Shown here: in pieces, positions 1 through 8,329 of the stretch
Layout: each line of letters starts with the position of its first letter
Numbering within the stretch: the stretch's first letter is position 1
Origin: Bacteroidales bacterium
GTDB lineage: Bacteria; Bacteroidota; Bacteroidia; Bacteroidales; UBA932
Direction of reading: 5' to 3'
Length of the DNA: 64,000 bases
Assembly (NCBI GenBank): GCA_016281015.1
Contig: JAEEHS010000050.1
Span: 1-64,000 of the forward strand
Translations under genes and position numbers: made by a program
The notes under the pieces: model-generated
Seen by the model: only the letters and a program-made list of their open reading frames with translations
Database searches by the model: none
What the model was told of the DNA's origin: nothing

Positions 1-2991
1 ATCCTCGAGAACGTGATGAAGGGCCATCCGGTCCTCCTGAACCGTGCTCCGACCCTCCACCGTCTCGGTATCCAGGCGTTCCAGCCGCGCATGATCGAAG
101 GAAAGGCCATCCAGCTCCATCCGCTCGCCTGTACGGCCTTCAACGCCGACTTCGACGGTGACCAGATGGCTGTCCATCTGCCGCTGGGCAACGCCGCCAT
201 CATGGAGGCCCAACTCCTGATGCTCGGCAGCCACAACATCCTCAATCCGGCCAACGGTTCCCCGATCACGGTCCCGTCCCAGGATATGGTCCTCGGTCTG
301 TACTACATCACCAAGGAACGTCCGGGCGCCAAGGGATCCGGCATGCGGTTCTACGGTCCGGAAGAGGTGATTATCGCCTATGATGAGAAAGTGGTCGAGA
401 TGCACGCCCCGATCCTGGTCCGCCTGCCCAAGGACAAGCAGGACCCGTCGAAGGGCACCGAGATGGTCAAGACCACGCCCGGCCGTATCATTGTCAACCA
501 GTACGTTCCGGACGAGGTCCCGTATGTGAACGAGCTGCTGGGCAAGAAAGCCCTCCGCACGGTCATTACGACGGTCATCAAGTCCACGGGTGTGACCCGT
601 ACCGCCCAGTTCCTCGATGACATCAAGAACCTGGGCTACTACCAGGCCTTCCGGGCCGGTATCTCCTTCAACCTGGGCGATGTGCTGATCCCTGAGGAGA
701 AGTACACGCTCATCGAGAAGGGCTATAAGGAGGTGGAGTCCATCAAGATGAACTATGCGATGGGCTTTATCACCAACAACGAGCGCTACAACAAGGTCAT
801 TGACCTCTGGACCTCGGTCAACAACCAGCTGAAGGCCATCGTCAAGCAGGAGATTTCCGCTGACCAGCAGGGCTTCAATCCGGTGTTCATGATGCTGGAT
901 TCCGGTGCCCGTGGTTCCGTGGAACAGATCACCCAGCTTTGCGGTATGCGAGGCCTGATGGCAAAGCCGCAGAAGAGCGGCGGCGCCGGTGCCGAGATTA
1001 TCGAAAACCCGATCGTGTCGAACCTGAAGGAAGGCATGACCGTGTTGGAGTACTTCATCTCGACCCACGGTGCCCGTAAGGGTCTGGCCGATACCGCCCT
1101 GAAGACGGCGGATGCCGGTTACCTGACCCGCCGTCTGGTGGACGTCTCCCACGATGTCATCATCACGGAAGAGGACTGCGGTACGCTCCGCGGTCTGGTG
1201 GCGACCGCCATCAAGAACAAGGATGAGGTTGTCGAATCGCTCGGCGAGCGCATCCTGGGACGTACTTCCGTCCATGACATCTACAACCCGCTGACCGGTG
1301 AGCTGATTATCGCGGCCGGCGAGGAAATCCGCGAAGACACGGCTGCGCTGATCGACAGCCTGCCGATCGAGCAGGTCGAGATCCGCAGCGTGCTGACCTG
1401 CGAGTCCCGTCACGGTGTCTGCGCCAAGTGCTATGGCCGCAACCTGGCCACTTCCCGCATGGTCGAGAAGGGCGAGGTGGTCGGTGTCATTGCCGCGCAG
1501 TCCATCGGTGAGCCGGGTACCCAGCTGACCCTCCGTACCTTCCACGTCGGTGGTACCGCTTCCGGTGCCGTGGCCGACAACTCCATCGAATCCAAGTACA
1601 ACGGCCGCCTCCAGTTCGAGGAGCTGCGTACGATCGAGCGGGTGGAGGAAGATGGTACGAAGCGCGATGTGGTCGTCAGCCGGATGACCGAACTGAGGAT
1701 CGTGGACGAGGTGACCGGCATGACCTATTCCCAGTATGACATCCCTTACGGCTCGGTGCTGTACTTCAAGGACGGAGCATCCGTCAAGAAGGGGGACCTC
1801 ATCTGCGAATGGGATGCCTACAACGCCACGACGATCGTCGAGAGCGCCGGTACCCTGCGCTTCGAGCACATGATCGAGGGCGTGACCTACCGCGAGGAGA
1901 GTGCCGACGAGTACTCTTCCAACAAGGACAAGGTCATCATCGAAGGCCGCGACAAGACCAAGAACCCGTCCATCGTCATCCTCGACGACGCGGGCAACAC
2001 GCTCCGTCAGTACAACCTGCCGGTCGGTGCCCATGTCATGGTCGGTGACGGTGACAAGGTGAAGGTCGGTGACGTGATCATCAAGATTCCGCGCGCCATC
2101 GGCAAGGCCGGCGATATCACCGGCGGTCTGCCGCGGGTGACCGAACTCTTCGAGGCCCGTACACCGTCGAACCCGGCGATCATTTCCGAGATCAACGGTG
2201 AGGTCATCATGGGCAAGGTCAAGCGTGGCAAACGTGAGATCATCATCAAGAACCGCAGCGGTGTCGAGAAACGTTACGATGTTCCGATGACCAAGCAGAT
2301 CCTCGTCCAGGAGAACGACTATGTCAAGGCCGGTACCCGTCTGTCCGACGGTGGTACCTCGCCGACTGACATCCTCAATGTCCTTGGCCCGGTGAAGGCG
2401 CAGGAGTACATCGTCAACGAGATACAGGCTGTGTACCGCCTCCAGGGTGTGACCATCAACGACAAACACTTCGAAATCATCGTCCGTCAGATGATGCGGA
2501 AAGTCCAGATCGGCGATCCGGGCGACACCGAATTCCTGCCGGAGGAACTGGTGGACAAGTGGGAGTTCATGGACCGCAACGACGATATCTACGGCAAGTT
2601 CTACATCGAGGATGCCGGAGACAGCGTCAAGTATGAACAGGGCCAGATCATCGGTGCCCGTGACCTTCGCGGGGAGAACGCCTCCCTCGAGCGTCAGGGC
2701 CTGAAGATGATGGTGACGCGTCCGGCGAAGCCGGCGACCGCCTCCCAGGTGCTGCAGGGTATCACCCGCGCCGCCCTGAAGACCGGTTCCTTCATCAGCG
2801 CCGCTTCCTTCCAGGAGACGACGAAGGTCCTCAGCGAGGCTGCGATCCGTGCCCGCGTGGACCATCTCGAGGGTCTGAAGGAGAACGTCATCTGCGGTCA
2901 CCTCATCCCCGCCGGTACCGGTCTGAGCGAGTACGCCTCCATCGAGGTGGCCTCCAAGGCCGACTACGCCGAGCAGATGAACGACCTCTAG
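1..2991 (+). CDS. rpoC: DNA-directed RNA polymerase subunit beta' (5'-truncated by window edge)
   Basis: This is the C-terminal ~996 residues of RNA polymerase beta', which forms the catalytic centre of transcription. The frame is open from base 1, so the start lies outside the window. The Mg-binding motif NADFDGDQ is encoded at 142-165. Next come the bridge-helix segment ([12 protein letters not shown], about 895-930), the second zinc site with its four cysteines (DCGT, TCES and GVCAKC, about 1177-1430), and the trigger-loop segment [16 protein letters not shown] near 1510-1560. It ends in a normal C-terminus and is followed 20 bases later by a strong terminator, so it is probably the last gene of an rpoB-rpoC unit. 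Confidence 0.98.
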   Translation: MLENVMKGHPVLLNRAPTLHRLGIQAFQPRMIEGKAIQLHPLACTAFNADFDGDQMAVHLPLGNAAIMEAQLLMLGSHNILNPANGSPITVPSQDMVLGLYYITKERPGAKGSGMRFYGPEEVIIAYDEKVVEMHAPILVRLPKDKQDPSKGTEMVKTTPGRIIVNQYVPDEVPYVNELLGKKALRTVITTVIKSTGVTRTAQFLDDIKNLGYYQAFRAGISFNLGDVLIPEEKYTLIEKGYKEVESIKMNYAMGFITNNERYNKVIDLWTSVNNQLKAIVKQEISADQQGFNPVFMMLDSGARGSVEQITQLCGMRGLMAKPQKSGGAGAEIIENPIVSNLKEGMTVLEYFISTHGARKGLADTALKTADAGYLTRRLVDVSHDVIITEEDCGTLRGLVATAIKNKDEVVESLGERILGRTSVHDIYNPLTGELIIAAGEEIREDTAALIDSLPIEQVEIRSVLTCESRHGVCAKCYGRNLATSRMVEKGEVVGVIAAQSIGEPGTQLTLRTFHVGGTASGAVADNSIESKYNGRLQFEELRTIERVEEDGTKRDVVVSRMTELRIVDEVTGMTYSQYDIPYGSVLYFKDGASVKKGDLICEWDAYNATTIVESAGTLRFEHMIEGVTYREESADEYSSNKDKVIIEGRDKTKNPSIVILDDAGNTLRQYNLPVGAHVMVGDGDKVKVGDVIIKIPRAIGKAGDITGGLPRVTELFEARTPSNPAIISEINGEVIMGKVKRGKREIIIKNRSGVEKRYDVPMTKQILVQENDYVKAGTRLSDGGTSPTDILNVLGPVKAQEYIVNEIQAVYRLQGVTINDKHFEIIVRQMMRKVQIGDPGDTEFLPEELVDKWEFMDRNDDIYGKFYIEDAGDSVKYEQGQIIGARDLRGENASLERQGLKMMVTRPAKPATASQVLQGITRAALKTGSFISAASFQETTKVLSEAAIRARVDHLEGLKENVICGHLIPAGTGLSEYASIEVASKADYAEQMNDL

Positions 2992-3010
2992 TCGTTCTCT
3001 CTGATTCATG

Positions 3011-3045
3011 CCGCCCCCCGCACCTGCTGCGAGGGGCGGTTTTTT
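3011..3045 (+). terminator. Rho-independent terminator after rpoC
   Basis: The stem CCGCCCC/GGGGCGG (3011-3017 and 3033-3039) encloses a second pairing CGCA/TGCG and is followed directly by six T (3040-3045). It sits 20 bases after the rpoC stop codon, the expected place for the end of the rpoBC transcript. Confidence 0.9.
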
Positions 3046-3074
3046 GCTTTCGGCCCTCCAGAATCGCCCTTGTG

Positions 3075-3118
3075 ACCTGCCGAAGAACGATTTTCCGCGT
3101 TTTCGTTCTTCCGCAGGT
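3075..3118. repeat. Long hairpin, 15-nt arms
   Basis: ACCTGCCGAAGAACG (3075-3089) pairs with CGTTCTTCCGCAGGT (3104-3118) in 14 of 15 positions around a 14-base loop. There is no T-run on the plus side, so it is not a simple terminator. It may be part of a repeat or of a processed 3' RNA end. Confidence 0.6.
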
Positions 3119-3544
3119 TGCTGCGGCTGGCTGTTGCCCGAGGGCCGTGCTTTCCGCCGCGCCGGTCAGGGGCCGGAAGGGCGCGTTCTCGCACGTCGGG
3201 CGGGGGCTCCGCCGTCGGGGAGCGCCTCGACGGCTAACTCAGTCCTTTTACGAGCGCTTCACTTCCGGCATCGAGCGGAGCTCGAGCCGTCCGTTCCGCA
3301 CTCGTAACGTCCTTCAGACACACGCCGTCGTCCCTCCGTCCTCGCCGTTCTCCGCCGGGGCGTTGCCCGGCTCCGCCCGCCTCGTCCTTCGGGCACGCCG
3401 CTTCCCTCGGCTCCGCTTCTTCTCCGCCCTCCTATCGCTCGCCCGCATCCCTTCCGCCCTTAATGCCAGGGGCTCTGCCCCTTAATCCCGCGCGGCTTTC
3501 CGCCTGTTGGTTGTCGCCTGCGGACAGGGGGAACGAATCTTTCC

Positions 3545-3742
3545 GGGGAAGGTGTCAGGGGCGTTCGGGAAAGGTCCCGGGTGTGAATGGGGAAGGTGGT
3601 GGACTTATTTGGGGAAGGTCGAATTTGAGTGTGGGGACCTTCCCCGGCGATTCTGCATCAGAGGTCACTGTGGTGGCATTTCGGTGGGGACGGTCCTGTC
3701 CGTGAAAGTCGACCTTCCCCAAACGTTGCCAGGACCTTCCCC
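3545..3742. repeat. Cluster of GGGGAAGGT repeats in both orientations
   Basis: Three forward copies of GGGGAAGGT (3545-3553, 3589-3597, 3611-3619) are followed by three inverted copies ACCTTCCCC (3637-3645, 3712-3720, 3734-3742). The third forward copy and the second inverted copy extend to a perfect 15-base inverted repeat, TTTGGGGAAGGTCGA at 3608-3622 against 3709-3723, which could close an 86-base loop. No coding function is visible across the cluster. Confidence 0.7.
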
Positions 3743-3871
3743 GCCCATGGCATCGTCCGGGCAGGAAAACGCTCCAAAACCTGCCCCGGCGAGTCAAAAT
3801 CACGCCGTCGGGCAGGAAATCGCCGGAAAACGTGCCCGTAAAGCTGGACCGACAGTAAATCGGACAGTCTC

Positions 3872-3902
3872 TTGTAAATTAGCAGATAATGATTTACATT
3901 TG
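3872..3902 (+). promoter_or_regulatory. Bacteroidota-type promoter
   Basis: TTG at 3872-3874 and TACATTTG at 3895-3902 are separated by 20 bases, matching the -33/-7 pattern of the Bacteroidota primary sigma factor. It lies 54 bases upstream of the exported-protein start at 3957. Confidence 0.6.
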
Positions 3903-3956
3903 CAGAGACACATCCGGAAATTATTAGTTTAACCAGGCTCTTATAATGAAGTGATT

Positions 3957-4568
3957 ATGAAAAAGGAACTCTCACTGTTATTGCTTTTGCTGCTTCCGCT
4001 GGGAGCGATGGCACAGGTAAAGGAAACGTTGCCCCGGACTATGCCGGAGGCATACAGTTTTTATGCTTCGGATCCGGATGCGGTGGTCAGGGGGATGAGA
4101 TACAAGAAGTTGAAATCACTATACAACGAGGATGACTTTGATAGTTTGATTGATCCTCGTTATCGCACTGGCCTGGCTTGGCTGAATCTCCTTTTGCCGG
4201 GCGTGGGACAATATGTCATGGGCGAACCTGGAAGGGGAACGTTTTTTCTTTTGACGGGATTGACCGGATATTTTGCGTATGGTATTGGCGCAGTATCGTC
4301 CAGTTCGGGGGCTTATTACGAATCTCAAGATTTGTACACAAATGGCCAGGTCCTTTTTTGGAGTGGTTTGTTGATAACCTTGGGTGCGGAGATTGCCTCA
4401 ATCATAGACGGATACCATGTCGCCCATGTAAAGAGTCTCTACTCGGAGGACTTGTACCATAAGCGTATGACGGGCATGTCTTTGTCCATGGCCCCGCTTG
4501 TTCAGGCGGTTCCATCGCCGACAGGTATCCGCCCCGTCGCGGGTATGGGCCTGACCTTGCAGTTCTGA
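3957..4568 (+). CDS. Exported or membrane protein, DUF5683-like
   Basis: This 203-residue protein has a clear signal peptide (MKK, a long leucine run, then a cleavage site near AMA-Q at about residue 18). Two hydrophobic stretches follow: a glycine-rich one around residues 70-105 (LLPGVGQYVMGE, then a TM2-like hairpin) and one around 125-150. The pattern resembles DUF5683/TM2-type proteins of Bacteroidota, whose function is unknown. I chose ATG 3957 over the in-frame GTG at 3951 because it begins a typical MKK signal sequence. It has its own promoter and appears monocistronic. The family assignment is tentative. Confidence 0.75.
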   Translation: MKKELSLLLLLLLPLGAMAQVKETLPRTMPEAYSFYASDPDAVVRGMRYKKLKSLYNEDDFDSLIDPRYRTGLAWLNLLLPGVGQYVMGEPGRGTFFLLTGLTGYFAYGIGAVSSSSGAYYESQDLYTNGQVLFWSGLLITLGAEIASIIDGYHVAHVKSLYSEDLYHKRMTGMSLSMAPLVQAVPSPTGIRPVAGMGLTLQF

Positions 4569-4576
4569 GGGCGATA

Positions 4577-4608
4577 TTGGTTTTGGCCGGTTTTTTGTAT
4601 TATCTTTG
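4577..4608 (+). promoter_or_regulatory. Bacteroidota-type promoter
   Basis: TTG at 4577-4579, a 21-base spacer, then TATCTTTG at 4601-4608. It lies 22 bases upstream of the lipoprotein ATG at 4631. Confidence 0.65.
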
Positions 4609-4630
4609 CAGAACCAATCTCTGAAAGACT

Positions 4631-5815
4631 ATGAGAACTTGCAGGATAATGTTGGCGAGTATGCTCGCCCTCATGGCCCTTGTGGGCTGCACGAAATTCG
4701 ATCCCTGGGAGGATACCGGCCGCGGTAGCCATTACAGCGGCGGAAACAACGGCGGAAATGGGGGGAACGGCGGCAACAACGGCGGCGGAACGACGCCGTC
4801 CGGGACCGTAACCCTGACCGAACGCTCGGACTGGAAGGTGGTGTACAAAGGCCGCGGTATCTATACGGCCGACGGCAGCAACGACACGGTCGAGAATTTC
4901 AACTTCACCTATACCGGAACGAATTACTTCATCGTCCGATGGACTGCCCGTGAGGAAGAACCCTCCGACCTGAAGACCTTCTTCAAGGAGCAGGTGGATG
5001 CCCTGACGGATCATTTCTATGAGGATACGGGCAATGTCTTTGACAAGAGCCAGAGCGTTGCTTTCGATCTGATGATCCATGGTGACTATACGATGTACAT
5101 GATCGAGGTGACGAAAGCGCGCAAACTGACCGGCAATTATGCAGGCGCCCGGATAACGATCGTGGAAGACGATGCCTCCCAGGCATATCTGGACTGGATC
5201 GGGAACTACCGCTTTTCGGACGGCGAAATCGGCTATGACATCGAGATCGGCCATGCGGAGAACAACCTGCTTTACTATGTCTGGGGCTGGGAATCCGGCC
5301 GTGCCGCGATGAACCAGGACATGGGCGAAGACTGGCTCTTTGCCCGCTATGACCCGGTCAGGAAGGTCCCGGTCTTCTATGTCCAGACCATTGGCGAGGA
5401 CAATGAGGCGGACGGCAGCCGTTTTGACAAGGTGTTCGTCGGAACCTGGGCGGAATCGGACGGTGAGAAGGTGGACGACAAGGAAGGGGCTGCGCTCTCC
5501 TATCTGGAAGACGACGGGGCGGACGGCTGGTACCTCCATCCGGAGTCGGTCAAGTTCGACAACGGTGCCCTCCTGACCTACAAGACCATGCGCTTTTCAA
5601 GCTGGAGTTACAAAGACAACCTCTGGTACCACTACAACGCATCCGTTCCCTGGCTGTATGATTATGACACGCACAACCAGATGGTCTTCCCGCTGAAGGT
5701 GACGCCGGTAACGAAGGCGGCGGGGTCCTTCCACGGAACGCCGACCCTGTCGGGACGCCGCGCTCAGCCGCGGGTCCATGGAACGGCCAAGAGACGTCCG
5801 GTAAAAGAAGATTAA
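4631..5815 (+). CDS. Lipoprotein with Gly/Asn-rich linker, function unknown
   Basis: This 394-residue protein begins with a lipoprotein signal peptide (lipobox LVGC, Cys about residue 20). A flexible tether of Gly and Asn repeats (about residues 37-56) follows, then a soluble region with many aromatic and acidic residues. The layout suggests a lipid-anchored globular domain held away from the membrane, probably surface-exposed or periplasmic. I recognise no catalytic motif or named family. The last ~35 residues are basic and low in complexity. A terminator for this gene lies inside the 3' end of the convergent folD, and the two genes overlap by four bases. Confidence 0.8.
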   Translation: MRTCRIMLASMLALMALVGCTKFDPWEDTGRGSHYSGGNNGGNGGNGGNNGGGTTPSGTVTLTERSDWKVVYKGRGIYTADGSNDTVENFNFTYTGTNYFIVRWTAREEEPSDLKTFFKEQVDALTDHFYEDTGNVFDKSQSVAFDLMIHGDYTMYMIEVTKARKLTGNYAGARITIVEDDASQAYLDWIGNYRFSDGEIGYDIEIGHAENNLLYYVWGWESGRAAMNQDMGEDWLFARYDPVRKVPVFYVQTIGEDNEADGSRFDKVFVGTWAESDGEKVDDKEGAALSYLEDDGADGWYLHPESVKFDNGALLTYKTMRFSSWSYKDNLWYHYNASVPWLYDYDTHNQMVFPLKVTPVTKAAGSFHGTPTLSGRRAQPRVHGTAKRRPVKED

Positions 5816-6663
5816 TTGCTGACACGCTGGAGGAAACACTCCAGCGTGTTTTCCATTAGGCAGGCGATGGTCATGGGGCCGACGCCGCCGGGGACCGGCG
5901 TGATGGCGGAGGCTTTCGGGGCGCAGCTGTCAAAGTCTACGTCGCCGCAGAGTTTGCCGGTATCGGGGTCCCGGTCCATGCCCACATCGATAATGACGAC
6001 ACCTTCCGAGACCATGTCGCCGGTGATCATCCGGGGCCGTCCGGCGGCGACGACCAGGATCTCGGCTTCGCGGGTAACGGAGGAAAGGTCCACGGTCCGG
6101 GTATGGCACAGGGTGACGGTGGCGTTGGCGTCCAGCAGCATCTTCGCGACAGGCAAGCCCACGATGTTGGACCGGCCGATGACGACGGCCCGTTTTCCCT
6201 TGGGGTCCACGCCCGCGGCCGAGAGCAGTTTCAGGATGCCTTTCGGCGTGCAGGGAGCCATGTGCGGGGTCTTTTGCCAGAGCCCGGCGACATTCAGCGG
6301 ATGGAATCCGTCCACGTCTTTCGCCCGGTCGATGGCGGCGATGACCTTCGCCTCGCTGATCTGCCGGGGGAGGGGCAGTTGAACGAGGATGCCGTCGACA
6401 CCGGGGTCGACGTTCAACGCGGCAATCTTTTGAAGCAGAACTTCTTCCGGTGTATTCTCGTCCATCACAAGGGTTGTGTTCCGGATGCCGCAGGCCTCAC
6501 AGGCCTTGGCTTTGTTCCGGACATAGACGACGCTTGCCGGGTCTTCCCCTACGCGGATAACGACGAGATGCGGCACCCGTCCATATTGCGCGGCCGCTTC
6601 GGCGACCCGCTGCGCTACCTCCGCCTTCAACTCGGCTGAGATCTGTTTTCCATCGATAATCAT
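5812..6663 (-). CDS. folD: Bifunctional methylenetetrahydrofolate dehydrogenase / cyclohydrolase
   Basis: FolD interconverts 5,10-methylene-THF and 10-formyl-THF in the cytoplasm, supplying one-carbon units for purines and formyl-Met-tRNA. The 283-residue length is normal. Visible signatures are the YVRNKAKACE segment with the active-site lysine (about residues 48-57), the QLPLP loop (about 97-101), DVDGFHP (about 118-124) and the nucleotide-binding GRSNIVGLPVAKML (about 163-176). A PGGVGPMT segment lies near the C-terminus. It is transcribed alone, divergent from the small ORF and cysS and convergent with the lipoprotein gene. Confidence 0.97.
   Translation of the reverse strand: MIIDGKQISAELKAEVAQRVAEAAAQYGRVPHLVVIRVGEDPASVVYVRNKAKACEACGIRNTTLVMDENTPEEVLLQKIAALNVDPGVDGILVQLPLPRQISEAKVIAAIDRAKDVDGFHPLNVAGLWQKTPHMAPCTPKGILKLLSAAGVDPKGKRAVVIGRSNIVGLPVAKMLLDANATVTLCHTRTVDLSSVTREAEILVVAAGRPRMITGDMVSEGVVIIDVGMDRDPDTGKLCGDVDFDSCAPKASAITPVPGGVGPMTIACLMENTLECFLQRVSN
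5822..5852 (+). terminator. Terminator of the lipoprotein gene embedded in the folD coding end
   Basis: ACACGCTGGAG (5822-5832) pairs perfectly with CTCCAGCGTGT (5839-5849) around a six-base loop and is followed by T-rich sequence to 5852. It acts in the plus direction, 7 bases after the lipoprotein stop, yet on the other strand it encodes the last residues of FolD. Confidence 0.75.
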
Positions 6664-6724
6664 GGCGCGAAGTTACTTAAAATTTGCGATACAGACGAAA
6701 AAATACGATATTTGTATAATTAAG

Positions 6725-6859
6725 ATGACGATGATGAAGATGAAAAACAGATTTAGAATGGTGCTGCTCTCCGTGCTGTGTATCGGTCCTGTGAAAGTCG
6801 CTCCCCAGCACAAGAGAGCGCCGGAAGTAAAACTGATCAGTAAACGCCGCAAGAAATGA
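6725..6859 (+). CDS. Small ORF (44 aa) translationally coupled to cysS
   Basis: A short frame starting at ATG 6725 (further in-frame ATGs at 6731, 6734 and 6740) encodes about 40-44 residues. They form a basic start, a hydrophobic stretch ([12 protein letters not shown]) and a strongly basic tail ending KRRKK. Its stop codon overlaps the cysS start as ATGA (6856-6859), an arrangement usual for coupled real genes. It could be a small exported or membrane peptide or a leader controlling cysS translation. I recognise no family. The folD-side spacer (6664-6724) holds only a weak promoter-like TATTTG. Confidence 0.45.
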   Translation: MTMMKMKNRFRMVLLSVLCIGPVKVAPQHKRAPEVKLISKRRKK

Positions 6860-8316
6860 GACCCCTCTATCTGACCAATACCCGGACCCGGACGAAGGAA
6901 CTGTTCAAGCCCCTGCATGAAGGCCATGTGGGCATGTATGTCTGCGGCCCGACCGTCTATGGGGACGCCCATCTGGGGCATGCCCGTCCGGGTGTGACCT
7001 ATGACGTGCTGTTCCGCCTGCTGAAGGCCCTCGGATACAAGGTCCGCTATGTCCGCAACATCACCGACGTGGGGCATCTGGAGCACGACGCGGACGAAGG
7101 AGAAGACAAAATTGCCAAGAAGGCCCGGCTGGAAGAACTGGAGCCCATGGAGGTGGTCCAGACCTATACGGAACGCTACCATGAGGCCATGCGGGCGCTG
7201 AATGTCCAGTCTCCTTCCATCGAACCCCGTGCCTCGGGCCACATCATCGAGCAGATCCAGACCGTCAAGAAAATCCTCGAGGCGGGCTATGCCTACGAAT
7301 CCAACGGGTCGGTCTATTTCGATGTAGAGAAATACAACCGGGACCACAAGTACGGCATCCTTTCGGGCCGGAACCTGGACGAGACCCTGGAAGGGACGCG
7401 TGCGCTGGACGGCCAGGGGGACAAGAAGGCTCCCTATGATTTCGCCATCTGGAAAAAGGCGGAGCCGGAGCATATCATGCGCTGGCCCTCACCCTGGGGA
7501 GATGGTTTCCCGGGCTGGCATCTGGAGTGCTCCGTCATGGGCGAGAAATACCTCGGCGGCGAGTTTGACATCCACGGCGGCGGCATGGACCTGATGTTTC
7601 CGCACCATGAGTGCGAGATTGCCCAGAATGTGGCTTCGCGCGGAACGGAAGGCGTCCATTACTGGGTCCATAACAACATGATCACGATCAACGGCCAGAA
7701 GATGGGGAAATCCCTCGGGAATTTCATCACGCTGCCGGAACTCTTTTCCGGGAATCATCCGAAACTGGAGCGTGCCTACAGCCCGATGACGGTGCGTTTC
7801 TTCATCCTTCAGGCCCATTACCGTTCCACCCTGGATTTCTCCAACGAGGCACTCCAGGCGGCCGAGAAAGGTTACAAGCGGCTGATGGCCGCGGCCCGTG
7901 CTCTTGGAACGGTTGAGGCCGGGGGAGAGGCTTCTGCCGCTGTAACCGCGCTCTCGGAAGCGGTCTGGGATGCCCTATGCGACGACATGAATACCCCGGT
8001 TGCCATCGCCCATCTCTTTGAGGCGGTGAAGATGGTAAATGCCGGAGGACTCTCCGATACAGACCGCGCCGGCTTGAAGCAGCTCTTTGACGAGGTGGTC
8101 TTCGGCGTCCTGGGTCTTCGCGACGAGGAGGTGGAGGGCAGCTCCGGCAAGGCGGAGAAGGCGCTGGAAGGGGTTATGGATATCGTCCTGGAGGACCGGC
8201 GGAAAGCCCGTGCCGAGAAGAACTGGGCCGAGAGCGACCGGATCCGGGATCTGCTCGCATCCTTTGGCATCACCGTCAAGGATACCAAGGAGGGCGCTAC
8301 ATGGACATTGGAATAA
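6856..8316 (+). CDS. cysS: Cysteinyl-tRNA synthetase
   Basis: Class I aminoacyl-tRNA synthetase of 486 residues that charges tRNA-Cys. The Zn ligand cysteine and HIGH-like motif are in [17 protein letters not shown] (about residues 28-44). The HLECS segment (about 222-226) and the [16 protein letters not shown] segment (about 237-252) carry further Zn ligands. The KMSKS signature appears as KMGKS (about 278-282), a conservative change. The C-terminal helical domain is complete. It overlaps the small upstream ORF by four bases and is followed 13 bases later by the Ig-repeat lipoprotein. Confidence 0.97.
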   Translation: MRPLYLTNTRTRTKELFKPLHEGHVGMYVCGPTVYGDAHLGHARPGVTYDVLFRLLKALGYKVRYVRNITDVGHLEHDADEGEDKIAKKARLEELEPMEVVQTYTERYHEAMRALNVQSPSIEPRASGHIIEQIQTVKKILEAGYAYESNGSVYFDVEKYNRDHKYGILSGRNLDETLEGTRALDGQGDKKAPYDFAIWKKAEPEHIMRWPSPWGDGFPGWHLECSVMGEKYLGGEFDIHGGGMDLMFPHHECEIAQNVASRGTEGVHYWVHNNMITINGQKMGKSLGNFITLPELFSGNHPKLERAYSPMTVRFFILQAHYRSTLDFSNEALQAAEKGYKRLMAAARALGTVEAGGEASAAVTALSEAVWDALCDDMNTPVAIAHLFEAVKMVNAGGLSDTDRAGLKQLFDEVVFGVLGLRDEEVEGSSGKAEKALEGVMDIVLEDRRKARAEKNWAESDRIRDLLASFGITVKDTKEGATWTLE

Positions 8317-8329
8317 ATCATCTTTGACA

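Larger units (their letters stand above)
2992..3956. other. 965-bp gene-poor, hairpin-rich intergenic region
   Basis: Apart from the terminator at 3011-3045 I see no credible gene. The open frames here are GC-rich artefacts: they lack a family signature, overlap one another in all frames and are made of Arg/Pro/Ala/Ser-rich sequence. About 3120-3500 is strongly pyrimidine-biased on the plus strand, with short pairings such as GCCGTCG/CGACGGC (3211-3217 and 3228-3234). About 3540-3745 holds the GGGGAAGGT repeats described separately. From about 3840 the sequence becomes AT-rich and leads into the promoter of the next gene. It could be a decayed gene or repeat cluster, or a structured RNA; the sequence alone does not decide. 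Confidence 0.6.

Noticed and set aside
3545..3742. CRISPR array
   Set aside because: The repeats are only nine bases, occur in both orientations and are irregularly spaced; no cas gene is present.
3008..3932. Five overlapping ORFs of 70-141 codons after rpoC
   Set aside because: Their products are Arg/Pro/Ser-rich with no family signature, and overlap in several frames and both strands; judged non-coding.
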